A stretch of 64,000 bases of DNA from Bacteroidaceae bacterium (lineage in GTDB: Bacteria; Bacteroidota; Bacteroidia; Bacteroidales; Bacteroidaceae): contig JAFUAH010000013.1 of the NCBI GenBank assembly GCA_017464345.1, forward strand, positions 1-64,000. Direction: 5' to 3'. Made by a program: the position numbers and the translations under genes. Shown here in pieces: positions 48,871 to 59,400 of the stretch. The notes under the pieces are model-generated. The model searched no databases. It saw nothing but the letters and a program-made list of their open reading frames with translations, and was not told the origin of the DNA. Numbering within the stretch: position 1 is the first letter of the stretch; each line of letters opens with the position of its first letter.

Positions 48871-51800
48871 ATGAGCAAAAAGATTACCTCTTTCCTCATG
48901 CTGTTGGTTGCCCTCTTCGTAAGCAACACCGTCAAGGCTCAGCTTCCTGAATTGGAACTGAAGTCCATCACCCCCGGTGTGGCTGTGGAGAACTTCGAGC
49001 CCAACACATGGTATCTGCTACACCAGGGTCGCGTCAGCGGTGGCGACGGCTACTGCCCGGCAGGTGAGATGCCCACCCAGGGCGGTTATATGACCGACAT
49101 GGGTGTGGGCGAAAACATCAAGAAGATGGCCATCGACAACATCAACGACGGTGACCTGGCCACGGCCAAGGCTGCCTACTTGGTACGTTTCGTGCCCACT
49201 GACGACAACCCTGCAGCCTACTACATCCAGTTTGGCACCGGCAACTGGCTACAGGCCCCCAACGGTACGGGCAACAGCAAGACCATCTACCCGACTGACA
49301 ACGTCTACGACGCAGGTACGTACAACATCTACGCCATCGACGAAGCACAGCCTGGCTACTTCGCTCTGAATGTCAGTGACAGCCGTGGCGACTTCCAGGA
49401 ACTCATCGACAACAACGGTGTGGGCCAGACCATCGTCACCTGGGGTTCCGGCCAGAAGACGGAAGTCGGCGGCAACAGTGTCTGGAGCATCATCGAGATA
49501 GAGTTGGGCGACTTCTCCGAAAAGGAGGCCCTGGAGAATGAGCTCACCGCACTCATCATTGAATACTCCGGCTATCGCGACCAGTTCGTACCCGGCACTG
49601 CACCCGGACAGTACAATCCAGAGGCTGTGGCCGCCTTCCTGAAGGCCCTTGAGGACTACAATCCCGACAACATGGATCCGGACGACAAGGAGAAACTGAC
49701 CGTGGCCCAACTGAAGGAAATGATTGCCAACCTGAAGGCCGCCTATGAGGCCGTGCTGGCAAGCAAGATTCCCATGACCCTGGCCACGGGCTACTACCGC
49801 CTGAAGACGGCCATGGAATATACCAACACCGTCACCGACCCCGACACCATGGAGGAGGAAGCCAAGGTTATGCCCAAGTACGCCTATACCGAACTGAACG
49901 GCAGCACCATCAACGCCAAGTGGGGCACACCAGACGACGTGGACACCGACTGCCCCTCGCTCTGGCACGTGACCATGCTGGAGGACGGCACATTCGACAT
50001 CGTCAGCGCGGCTACCGACGGGCGCTTCGACAATACTGCCCAGAGCACAGCCGTCACCCTCTCCAAGGAGAGCCAGAACATGATGGCCATCGAGCCCATC
50101 ACCACCACCGAGGAGGGTATCACATACGTCAATATCCGCGTCTCCACACAGGCTGCCGACAACTTTTTCTACCTCCACCAGGGAGGGCACAGTGCCGGCA
50201 CGGGCACGGGCGGCAACATCGTAGGCTGGAGTACCAGCTACTCTGCTGAAAACGGCCCCGGTGGCACGGAATGGTACTTCGTCCCCGTGGATGATGCCAC
50301 GGCAGCCAAAATCATCGAAGACTACGCCCCCATCCGCGACCGCGAACTCATGCTGGCCCAGTACGACAGTATACTGGCTAACGCCAAGAAGAACCTGGAG
50401 ATAGCCATCGACATCAAGCACGTCAAGCTCCTCCAGAACGCCAATCAGCTGAGCACCCCCTATAATGAACCCAGCGAAGGTGCCATTGCCAACCTGCTCG
50501 ACGGCGATGTCACCACCTTCTGGCACTCGAACTGGAGTGACGGCAACGTGGACGGCGACATCCACTACCTGCAGGCCGACCTCGTGAACCCTGTGGAGGA
50601 GGATATCTACATCACGTTCACCCGTCGCCAATGCAGCAATGACCACGTGACCCAACTCATCATCCGCGGTACCAACGACCCCGATGCTGAGAAGGAAGCC
50701 TGTGAGCAGCTCCTCATCTGGGACACCCCCTTCGGCTCCAACACCGAAAGTTTCAAGAGTGAGCCCTTCTCTACCAATGGCTATCGCTACATCCGCCTCT
50801 ACGCCGCCACCACCACTAACAACCGTGGCTACTGGCACATGACCGAATTGCAGATGGGCTACGACACGCCCAACGAGAATGCACAGGTGCACTACATGGG
50901 CGACCTGGCTACCAACCTACAGGCTGTCATCGACGCACAGGCTGACCTGGAACGTGACGACATCGGCATTGACGAGTTCAATGCCCTGAAGGCTGCCTAC
51001 GATGCCTTCATGGCCAAGTTCGTAGACCCGACTGAACTGCGCGATGTGCTGGCCGCACAGGCTGAGACGGCTGACATCGTGGTTGTAGGCACCGACCCAG
51101 GCTTCTGGAGTGCAGACAACGGTGCAGGTGCTTTCAAGGCTCTCTACGACGAGGCTGTGGCCTACGATGCCAAGGGTGACTATACTCCCGAGAAGAGCAA
51201 GAACTACGTGGAGCAACTGACAAAGCAGAGCCAGGACATCTTCGCAAGTGCCAACAAAATCCAGACGGGCAAGTGGTACAAGATTCGCTTTGCACCCGAA
51301 GAGGACTTCGAAGCACACAACTGGGACAAGGTGGCCGGCAACGGCAGCACCAACGCCCAGGGCGAAATCACCATACCCTCGCTCTTCGGCAAGTACGTAT
51401 CGGTAGCTGACTACTACGAGGAGGAAGGCCTCCAGCACATCGACCCCATCGACGTGGACGAGATAGGCCTGGGACATCAGGTTTACTTCCTGGACGGCGA
51501 GGACCTGACCGACACTGACGCTGCCCTCTTCCGCTTCATCAGCGTGGGCGACAGTGCATACATCATGCAGAACAAGGGCACCAACATGTTCCTGAAGGCT
51601 GCAGGCACTTCGGGCGCAGTCACCCTGAGCGTTCACCCCAGCCTGTTTGACGCACGCGCCATCGGTTACGGTCTGAACGTGGTATCGGCCAAGAGCATCA
51701 CTGGCGAGAACCAGAACTATCTGCATGCACAAGTGAGCCACAACGTGCTCGTCACTTGGGGTCCCGATTTCACCCCCACTGCAGGCAGCCGTAGCGGTTT

Positions 51801-52467
51801 CTACATCGAGGAGGCTGAAGATGTGGCTGCTGACTACGACGGTACAGAGTTCCTCGTAGCCGCCACCGACGGTGCCATCAGCGCCTACTGCTTCCCCGTG
51901 GAGGTTAGCGTCAAGGCTGGCGAGAACGCCGCCATGTGGAGTGTGAACAGCGTGGACGGCAACAAGATAGTCCTGGCCAAGATAGAGAAGTCCGCCATCG
52001 GCGGTCGTCCCTTCTTCCTCATCTATGGTAACACGGACGACTATGATGAAGAACTGGCTGACGACTACGACTTGATAACCCTCGTACATGGCTACGACAT
52101 CACCGCCACCGCTCCGCAGGATCAGTATGCCTTTAAGGGCACATACGCAGAAAAGACTGTGGGTGCCGGCGTAGTTGTGGCTCAGGGCAATGCACTGACC
52201 ATCACGAAGAGTGCCAACTCCAAGGTTTCTGCCAACAGCGCATACATCGCCAAGAGCGAAGCCTACGACCGAGAAGCTACACTCGAGGTGGTATTCGACG
52301 AGAACGCTCCTGACGGCATCCAGACCGCACTGCAGAACGTCAGCAAGAGCGGTGCCGTCTACACCGTGGACGGACGCCTCGTCAGCAAGCAGGCCACGCT
52401 GAATGACCTCCAGAAGTTCGGCAAGGGCATGTACATCCTCAATGGCACCAAGGTCATTGTGAAATAA
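48871..52467 (+). CDS. T9SS-exported surface protein with discoidin-like domain (paralog 2)
   Basis: 1198 residues, collinear with paralog 1. Signal peptide MSKKITSFLMLLVALFVSNT ending VKA; shared N-terminal QLPELELKS and FEPNTWYLLHQGRV. Helical linker about 213-300, GYYRLKTA module, and discoidin-like domain from residue 541 (NLLDGDVTTFWHSNW). A second helical linker (about 685-800), KWYKIRFAPEEDF, and a C-terminal sorting domain (AVYTVDGRLVSKQ...GMYILNGTKVIVK) follow. The last ~150 bases are nearly identical to those of paralog 3. Own promoter and terminator. Binding role inferred, ligand unknown. Confidence 0.82.
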   Translation: MSKKITSFLMLLVALFVSNTVKAQLPELELKSITPGVAVENFEPNTWYLLHQGRVSGGDGYCPAGEMPTQGGYMTDMGVGENIKKMAIDNINDGDLATAKAAYLVRFVPTDDNPAAYYIQFGTGNWLQAPNGTGNSKTIYPTDNVYDAGTYNIYAIDEAQPGYFALNVSDSRGDFQELIDNNGVGQTIVTWGSGQKTEVGGNSVWSIIEIELGDFSEKEALENELTALIIEYSGYRDQFVPGTAPGQYNPEAVAAFLKALEDYNPDNMDPDDKEKLTVAQLKEMIANLKAAYEAVLASKIPMTLATGYYRLKTAMEYTNTVTDPDTMEEEAKVMPKYAYTELNGSTINAKWGTPDDVDTDCPSLWHVTMLEDGTFDIVSAATDGRFDNTAQSTAVTLSKESQNMMAIEPITTTEEGITYVNIRVSTQAADNFFYLHQGGHSAGTGTGGNIVGWSTSYSAENGPGGTEWYFVPVDDATAAKIIEDYAPIRDRELMLAQYDSILANAKKNLEIAIDIKHVKLLQNANQLSTPYNEPSEGAIANLLDGDVTTFWHSNWSDGNVDGDIHYLQADLVNPVEEDIYITFTRRQCSNDHVTQLIIRGTNDPDAEKEACEQLLIWDTPFGSNTESFKSEPFSTNGYRYIRLYAATTTNNRGYWHMTELQMGYDTPNENAQVHYMGDLATNLQAVIDAQADLERDDIGIDEFNALKAAYDAFMAKFVDPTELRDVLAAQAETADIVVVGTDPGFWSADNGAGAFKALYDEAVAYDAKGDYTPEKSKNYVEQLTKQSQDIFASANKIQTGKWYKIRFAPEEDFEAHNWDKVAGNGSTNAQGEITIPSLFGKYVSVADYYEEEGLQHIDPIDVDEIGLGHQVYFLDGEDLTDTDAALFRFISVGDSAYIMQNKGTNMFLKAAGTSGAVTLSVHPSLFDARAIGYGLNVVSAKSITGENQNYLHAQVSHNVLVTWGPDFTPTAGSRSGFYIEEAEDVAADYDGTEFLVAATDGAISAYCFPVEVSVKAGENAAMWSVNSVDGNKIVLAKIEKSAIGGRPFFLIYGNTDDYDEELADDYDLITLVHGYDITATAPQDQYAFKGTYAEKTVGAGVVVAQGNALTITKSANSKVSANSAYIAKSEAYDREATLEVVFDENAPDGIQTALQNVSKSGAVYTVDGRLVSKQATLNDLQKFGKGMYILNGTKVIVK

Positions 52468-52532
52468 ACGAAAAACAGCTGGGGCGGGCTGAAGCCCTAA
52501 AAGCCTTCGGCCCACTCTGTTCACCCTCTTCC

Positions 52533-52568
52533 AAAGAGCTGCGATAAAAAAATCGTGGCTCTTTTTTT
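52533..52568 (+). terminator. Terminator of paralog 2
   Basis: Stem aaagagctgcgat (52533-52545) with atcgtggctcttt (52552-52564), including G-T pairs, then a T-run. Built like the terminator after paralog 1. The bases from the stop at 52467 to here show nothing else. Confidence 0.8.
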
Positions 52569-52596
52569 GTCATATAATATTTTATCCGTATCTTTG
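52566..52596 (+). promoter_or_regulatory. Promoter of paralog 3
   Basis: TTTG (52566-52569), 19-base spacer, TATCTTTG (52589-52596). As before paralog 2, the -33 box is the end of the terminator T-run. Leader of about 30 bases. Confidence 0.85.
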
Positions 52597-52633
52597 CCCC
52601 AAATCATTTCAATTAACCCTAAATTATTAACCT

Positions 52634-55600
52634 ATGAAGAAACTTTACTTTCTTTTTGCCTTGCTGCTCTCCATGCTGGGAGCGACAACGGCGTTCGCTC
52701 AGGATGACGTAGTGACCATCCAAGTGAACAAGGACAACGGGCAGTGGACTGTCTGCAACTCAGCAAAGACGTGGGCCACACAATGGAGATCCTACTCCAC
52801 GCCCACCATCACCATCACCAATGTGTCCTCTGCTGGTGCCAACAATGCCACCACTGTGAGAGGTACAGCAGTGAAGGGAAACAACAACATGGCCTACTAC
52901 AACGGCAGCGACGTACAGTTCTTCACCGGACAGGCAGGCACCGTCACTCCGCAGACCTATCAGATTGAAGCAGACTTCGGTTGGGACATCACCGAAATCA
53001 GTTTTGACTTTGTCTGCAGCAACGAAAACGGTGTTAACGTCTCTCTGGGAGAACAGGATGCCGTGCTCAGTGCCAACACCGAGGATTCCCAGCACATAAC
53101 CTTCAACGGGAAGGAAGGCACTGTGAATATGGTAGTCTCCACCGAGGCTTCTTCCAACAACTTTGCCAACACCACCAACTTCACCATCGTGGTGAAAAAG
53201 CAGGGAGAGGCTGACGCTGCCCTGAGCAATCTGGTGGCCCTCATGACTGAGTATGACAACTATACCTTTGAGGCTGGTACGGCTCCGGGCCTGTATGGCG
53301 TAGAAGAGGTTGCCGAGTTCGAAGCTGCCAAAGTCGCCGCACACGAAGCTGACGGTAACCCCGAAATAGAAGATCTGCCCGATGCTGAGCGCACAGACGT
53401 CTACGTGGCCCTGTACAAGCGTCTGAAGGCTGCCTACGAGGCCGTACTGGCCAGCAAGGTGCCCATGACACTGACCGACGGCTACTACCGCATCAAGAGC
53501 GGCCTCATCTTCTCAAAGACCGAGACCATCACTGACCCCGACACCATGGAGGAGGAGACCAAGACTACGTACTATGACAAGTACATGTACACCGTCATCG
53601 GTTCCACCATCAATGCCAAATGGGGCACACCCGACGAAGTGACCACCAACTGCCCCACTCTGTGGTACATCAGCAACAAGGATGGCTACTACGACTTCCG
53701 CAGCGTGGCCACCGACGCACGTTTCGTGGCTGGCACCAACCCTGTCACCCTCTCGGCTGAAAGCGATGCTCTGCTGGCCTTGGATGCCGTCACCACCAAC
53801 AGCGAGGGTGTGTCCTACGTGAACATCCGCATCAGCACCGAGGAAGCCAATGTCTACAACTACCTGCACTGCAGCGGCCACAGCAGTGGCGCCGGCGAGT
53901 CGGGTAACATCGTTAAGTGGGAAAACACGTACGCCAACGGTGCCGCCGGAGCCTCGGAATGGGTATTCGTCCCCGTCAGCGACGAGGAAGCCAACGCCGC
54001 CATCGAGGCATACAAGGACATCAAGGATCGCGAACTCATGCTCTTCAACTACCAGACCATCCTGGCTGATGCTCAGAAGAAACTGGAAATTGCCAAGGAC
54101 ATGTCGGCTGTCAATCTGATTTCCGAAAACAGCCAGTTCAGTTCACCCTGGACGGAATCAAGCGAAGGTTCACTGGAAAATCTGCTCGATGCCAATACGG
54201 CCACATACTGGCACTCAGCATGGAGCGGTGGTAGCGTAGACAATCATACACACTACTTGCAAGTGGCATTGGCCGAACCCATCGATGAAGAGCTGTACAT
54301 CACGATAGGCCGCCGCACAAACGCTTCGGGTACGCCTGTAGCCAACGACCACGTCACCCAGTGGGGTGTATTCGGCAGCAACAATCCCGATGCCGCAGAC
54401 GAGGAATGGAGTGAACTGGGAAGTCTTTCCACTCCCTACAGCAGTTCGGTGATAAATGGCATAAAGTCCGAAACATTCGCCGCTAATGGTTTCCAATATC
54501 TGCGCTTCTACATCGACGGCACCACCACGGGACGTGGCTATGGCCATGTCAGCGAGTTCCAGGTGAGCTACGACGCTCCCAACGAGAATGCTCAGGTACG
54601 CTTCATGGGCGACTTGGCATCCAATCTGGAGAGCATCATCAACGAACTGAAGGACAAGGAACTGGACGATGTCACCAGCGAGGACTACACCAAACTGAAG
54701 GCTGCCTACGATGCCTTCATGGCTAAATTCGTAGACCCGACCGACCTGCGTGAAGTGCTGGCCAGACTGAAGGATGCCGAAAAGGCTGTGGTTGTCGGCA
54801 CGAACCCCGGTTTCTGGGCTGACGACAGCAAGGCTACAGCCTTCAAGAACACCTACGACGAGGCTACAGCCTACGACGCTAAGGGTGACTATACTCCCGA
54901 GAAGAGCGCAAACTACATCGAAACACTGGAGAGCCAGAACGAAGCAATGATGGATGATGCCATCAAGATGCAGACTGGCAAGTGGTACAACATCCGCTTC
55001 GGCACAGAAGAGGAGTTCGAAAAATATGGCTGGGACAAGGTGGCCGGCAACGCACAGACCAAGACCGTGGACGACCAGGAAATTATCACCAGTGAAGATT
55101 TGTTCGGCAAGTACCTCACCGTCAGCTACATTGAGGAGGGTAACGACGAAGGTATCTACATGGTTAAGCCCGGTGTTGACAGGGAAGACTTGGGTCTGGG
55201 TAGCAATCTGTACTTCGATGACCTGGAAATGGATATCGACGACAAGGATTTGGCTCAGTTCCGCTTCATCAGCGTGGGCGACACTGCATACGTCATGCAG
55301 AACAAGGGCACGAACCTGTTCCTGAAGGCTGCCGGCACGAGCGGCGTTGTGACATTGAGCGTTCATCCTACTCTGTTCAACGTGAGTGCCATCGGCTACG
55401 GTGAGAACGTAATTGCTGCCAAGAATCTCACGGGCGACAATCAGAACTATCTGCACGCTCAGGTTTCTGCCAACACACTCGTAACCTGGAATGCCAACAC
55501 CCCAGGCAGCCGCAGTGGCCTGTATCTGGAAGAGGTAGAGAACGTGGCTTCCGACTACGAAGGCACTGAATTCCAGGCTCCCATCGTGGAGGGTGCACTG

Positions 55601-56194
55601 AACACCTTCTGCTTCCCCATCGAAGTTACTCCGCAGGAAGGACAGATGTGGGGTGTGAACAGCATCGACCGTGCCACCAGCACCATCACACTGGCTAAGG
55701 TGGAGAAGGCTATCGCTGGCCGTCCATTTATCTACATCAACGGCGACGCCGAAGACTACGAGGAAGAGATGGAGCCCGACATGGTGAAGTTCACCCATAA
55801 CTACACCATCGCCACCAAGGAACCGCAGACTTGGGGTGTGCTGAAGGGTACATTTGCCGCTACTCAGATTGACCGTGGCGACCTCTACGCAGAGGGTAAT
55901 ACCTTCAAGGTGAGCAAGGTGTCCATCACCGATGTCATGGAGACCCCGGCTACCATTGCTGCCAACCGCGCCTACATCGCCAGTGACGAGAAGTTCAGCA
56001 CCACGGCCGATGTCACCATCGTCTACAGCAACGAGCCTGATGGCATCCAGACCGCCCTGCAGAACGTCAGCAAGAGCGGTGCCGTCTACACCATCGACGG
56101 ACGCCTCGTCAGCAAGAAGGCTACACTGAACGACCTCCAGAAGTTCGGCAAGGGGCTGTACATCCTGAACGGCACAAAGGTTATCGTTAAGTAA
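52634..56194 (+). CDS. T9SS-exported surface protein with discoidin-like domain (paralog 3)
   Basis: 1186 residues. Signal peptide MKKLYFLFALLLSMLGATTA (near FA). The first ~170 residues differ from paralogs 1 and 2: a beta-rich domain (VTIQVNKDNGQWTVCNSAKT, EADFGWDITEISFDF). From about 195 on it is collinear with the others: FIVAR-like helices, GYYRIKSG, and a discoidin-like domain near 515 (NLLDANTATYWHSAW). Then come helices, KWYNIRFGTEEEF, and the sorting domain (AVYTIDGRLVSKK...GLYILNGTKVIVK). The signal peptide resembles that of the M60 peptidase downstream rather than those of its paralogs, suggesting domain shuffling at the 5' end. Confidence 0.82.
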   Translation: MKKLYFLFALLLSMLGATTAFAQDDVVTIQVNKDNGQWTVCNSAKTWATQWRSYSTPTITITNVSSAGANNATTVRGTAVKGNNNMAYYNGSDVQFFTGQAGTVTPQTYQIEADFGWDITEISFDFVCSNENGVNVSLGEQDAVLSANTEDSQHITFNGKEGTVNMVVSTEASSNNFANTTNFTIVVKKQGEADAALSNLVALMTEYDNYTFEAGTAPGLYGVEEVAEFEAAKVAAHEADGNPEIEDLPDAERTDVYVALYKRLKAAYEAVLASKVPMTLTDGYYRIKSGLIFSKTETITDPDTMEEETKTTYYDKYMYTVIGSTINAKWGTPDEVTTNCPTLWYISNKDGYYDFRSVATDARFVAGTNPVTLSAESDALLALDAVTTNSEGVSYVNIRISTEEANVYNYLHCSGHSSGAGESGNIVKWENTYANGAAGASEWVFVPVSDEEANAAIEAYKDIKDRELMLFNYQTILADAQKKLEIAKDMSAVNLISENSQFSSPWTESSEGSLENLLDANTATYWHSAWSGGSVDNHTHYLQVALAEPIDEELYITIGRRTNASGTPVANDHVTQWGVFGSNNPDAADEEWSELGSLSTPYSSSVINGIKSETFAANGFQYLRFYIDGTTTGRGYGHVSEFQVSYDAPNENAQVRFMGDLASNLESIINELKDKELDDVTSEDYTKLKAAYDAFMAKFVDPTDLREVLARLKDAEKAVVVGTNPGFWADDSKATAFKNTYDEATAYDAKGDYTPEKSANYIETLESQNEAMMDDAIKMQTGKWYNIRFGTEEEFEKYGWDKVAGNAQTKTVDDQEIITSEDLFGKYLTVSYIEEGNDEGIYMVKPGVDREDLGLGSNLYFDDLEMDIDDKDLAQFRFISVGDTAYVMQNKGTNLFLKAAGTSGVVTLSVHPTLFNVSAIGYGENVIAAKNLTGDNQNYLHAQVSANTLVTWNANTPGSRSGLYLEEVENVASDYEGTEFQAPIVEGALNTFCFPIEVTPQEGQMWGVNSIDRATSTITLAKVEKAIAGRPFIYINGDAEDYEEEMEPDMVKFTHNYTIATKEPQTWGVLKGTFAATQIDRGDLYAEGNTFKVSKVSITDVMETPATIAANRAYIASDEKFSTTADVTIVYSNEPDGIQTALQNVSKSGAVYTIDGRLVSKKATLNDLQKFGKGLYILNGTKVIVK

Positions 56195-56219
56195 ACTCCG
56201 AACTTTTCGGAATGCCCAA

Positions 56220-56254
56220 GGGAGGGCGTGTCGGAATCAACGGCACGCCCTCCC
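56220..56254 (+). terminator. Hairpin after paralog 3
   Basis: An 11-bp perfect stem (gggagggcgtg with cacgccctccc) and a 13-base loop, 25 bases after the stop. The T-run is poor, so termination is likely but not certain. Unlike the two previous junctions it is not fused to the next promoter. Confidence 0.65.
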
Positions 56255-56361
56255 CTGCTTATGTAAACCACACCATAGAGCTTGAGACAGCTTAAAACAG
56301 ATTTTGAAGCCCTTGTCCATACATTTTTAACCTTTAATTTTTAATTTCTGATTTTTCTTCG

Positions 56362-56369
56362 TATCTTTG
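56362..56369 (+). promoter_or_regulatory. -7 box for the M60 peptidase gene
   Basis: TATCTTTG, 41 bases before the ATG at 56410. The -33 region is only T/A-rich. Confidence 0.6.
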
Positions 56370-56409
56370 TCCCTTGCAGTATGAATAAACCTCTAAATCA
56401 ATTACTACT

Positions 56410-59400
56410 ATGAAGAAACTGTACCTATTCTTCACGCTGTTGCTCTCTCTGACAGGAATGAGCAACGCCATGGCACAAGACATGCCGACAGGCCTTCTTG
56501 ACCTCGGCAATGCAGCCACCACCGTAGAGACAGGGAAATGGTATTTCCTCTACAACCAAGGTAGTGGAAAGTTCATCCAAGAAGACAGTAACAATGCACT
56601 CAAGCAAGTGGCATCGCCCAAGGGTAAGGATGCAACCACAGGAGCAGGCTATCTGGTGAAACTGGAAACAGCCACTGACGGCAAGTACTACATCAAAACG
56701 GGTCTGGGCAACTACTACAAGGCTCCTGGAAGCAGCGCACGTGGCACAGGAGCCACCGTCACCAGCAGTTGGGCCATGTCCATCGATCCCATCAGCGGCA
56801 CAACAGGACACTTCGTCCTTCAGGGCAGCAACTACTGCATGGTTGCACCCAGCGACGGCAGCGACATCAAAGGTGGTTCGGCCAAAACAGCCGGAAGCAT
56901 TGGAGACTGGGTTTTTTACAACGTGAATACAACCTCTGCCGACCAACTGACGGGACGAGACCTCTACAACTACCAGATGAGCAAACTAGGCCTCATCCGC
57001 TTGAGCAACAAGCGCACCTCCACGGCCTACCTGACAAGCAGAGAGAGCGGCAGCGCCGTAGGAGCCAGCAAGGTCTCTTCGGGCCTGAGCCAAGTGTGGA
57101 TTCTGGAAAAGAGCGGCAACGGCTACACACTGCGTAGCGCCAACACGGGGCAGTTCCTGCAAAGTACCTTCGGCACACCGGCTAACACGGCCACGACGCT
57201 GTACATCCAGTTCAGTCCCAACAACACAGGCACACAGTCCTACATCAACATTTCTTCCGAGAGCGACTTCAGCGGCCAAAGTTGCCTAAACCTGGGCAAC
57301 AATGGCACCACGGTGACGAAGTGGTCGTATAGCAACGATGCCGGCAGCGACTGGGCCATCAGCCTGGTGGAAGACGTAACAGAGGAGGACGTGCGCAATC
57401 ACATAAACGAAGTTAATGGCTATGCCGAAACGCTGACCGATGGTAAATACTATCGCCTCATCAGCACTAACTACAACCGCTACATGACAGAAGTGGACGG
57501 CAACCTGCAGTCCATCGCCCTGAACAAGGATAACTATTCACAATACTGGAAACTGGTGAAGAGCGGCACAGGATGGGCCATCCAGAATGTGGTCTCGCAG
57601 AAATACGTACAGGCACAGGGAACCACCAGTGCTGTCTATAAGACTGGAACATCCAAGGTCACCCTGTATCCCCGGCGCACTGATGACAAATGGGAATACA
57701 AATGGGTCATTCCCAATGCCAACAACGGGCAGATGGGTTTGCACACCGCCAGCAGCCAAGCCTACAACGTCGTGCTGTGGAGCACTAATGCAGAAGCCAG
57801 TGTATGGGGCTTCCAAGAAGTAGAACTTTCCGAAGAAGAAATCGAAGCTGCACGCGGCTCACTCAAGGAATACGAAGAGCTGGTGAAGAATATCTCCACC
57901 TTCCAAGCACATCTCGACAACCTGTTTGCAGACAAGGCCTGCACCACGCTAAAGGACAACATCCAAAGTCTGACCGATGCCCAACTGGAGGCCAATGCTG
58001 ACTATGCGGCCCTGAATGCTGACATGAAGGCCATGGTGCTGAAAATCAAAAATGATACTTGGAGACAGTTTACCAACAAAACCACGGGCTACACTGCCGG
58101 ATATGAAAAGTTCTTCCGTATTGCCGACTATCAAATCTACAGCAACCATCAGGAGATGGCCAACGGCAGTAATTTCACCATGAGTAACTACTTCGGCCGC
58201 CTGTCTGGCCCCACAGGTATTGTAGCCAACCCAGGCGAGATTGTTTACCTCTATGTAAACGAAGCACCGAAGAGCGAATGCACTCTGGCTGTAGAAATCG
58301 TGACTACCGACGGCGTTTCCGGTAATCACCCAACCGGAACACAGACGCCCCTGCAGAAAGGCCTAAACGTCATCTGCCCCAGCCAGCAGGCACTAATTTA
58401 CATCTTCCACCAACTAAACAACACGCAAAAGTATCTGGCCGACTATCCCGACATTAAGATTCACATCGAGGGCGGACAGCTCAACGGCTATTGGGATGCC
58501 ACACGCAACATGACGGATGCCGACTGGGCTCTGCTGCAGCAAGATCTGCTAACAGCACCCTTCCTGAACCTGAAGACCAAGCATCTGGTATTCCAGATGG
58601 ATGCCGACCTGGTGAAATCTGCCGAACCCAAGAATATGGAAGGCCTGATGCGCATCTGGGAAGCCATCCCCACCAACGAGGATCGCTACATGGGCGTAGA
58701 GGACTTTGAAGGCCGATACAACAATATCTGGAACGCATTCTCGGGGGCCAGTTCCTACATGCACTCCACGACCTATGGCACATGGTACACCGAAAGTACC
58801 ATCTCCACTATTATGAACTATAACAACATGCGCAAAGCTGGCAATATCTGGGGACCAAGTCACGAAATCGGCCACAACCATCAGAACAGCATCAACGTAG
58901 TGGGCACGACGGAGAGTTCGAACAACCTGTTCTCCAACATTAACCGCTTCGAACAAGGCATCCAGACTTCACGTCGCCAGTTGCCACCTGATGTCTTCGA
59001 CGAACTAGCCAAGGGTACACCTTGGAATGGCCGCAACATCTGGAACACCACCAGCATGTTCTTCCAACTCTATCTATACTTCCATGCCCAGCACCACGAC
59101 GACCAGTTCTACCCCAATCTGTTCCGCACCATGCGCAAGAGCCCTATCACGAAATCCTCTGGATGGGACAGCACTACGCAGTTCCAGGATGGCGGTGAGA
59201 CAAAAACGGGTGCTAACATCACCTACGGTCGTCTTGATTACCTGCATCTGGCTAAGATGATATGTGACGTGGCCCAAGCCGACCTCTCTGAATTCTTCGA
59301 AGCATATGGTATGTTTGTTCCTGTGGACAAATATCACGTGGGCGACTATGCCAACTATCTGGTGACCACCACTCAAGCCGACATCGACGCTGCCAAGAAG

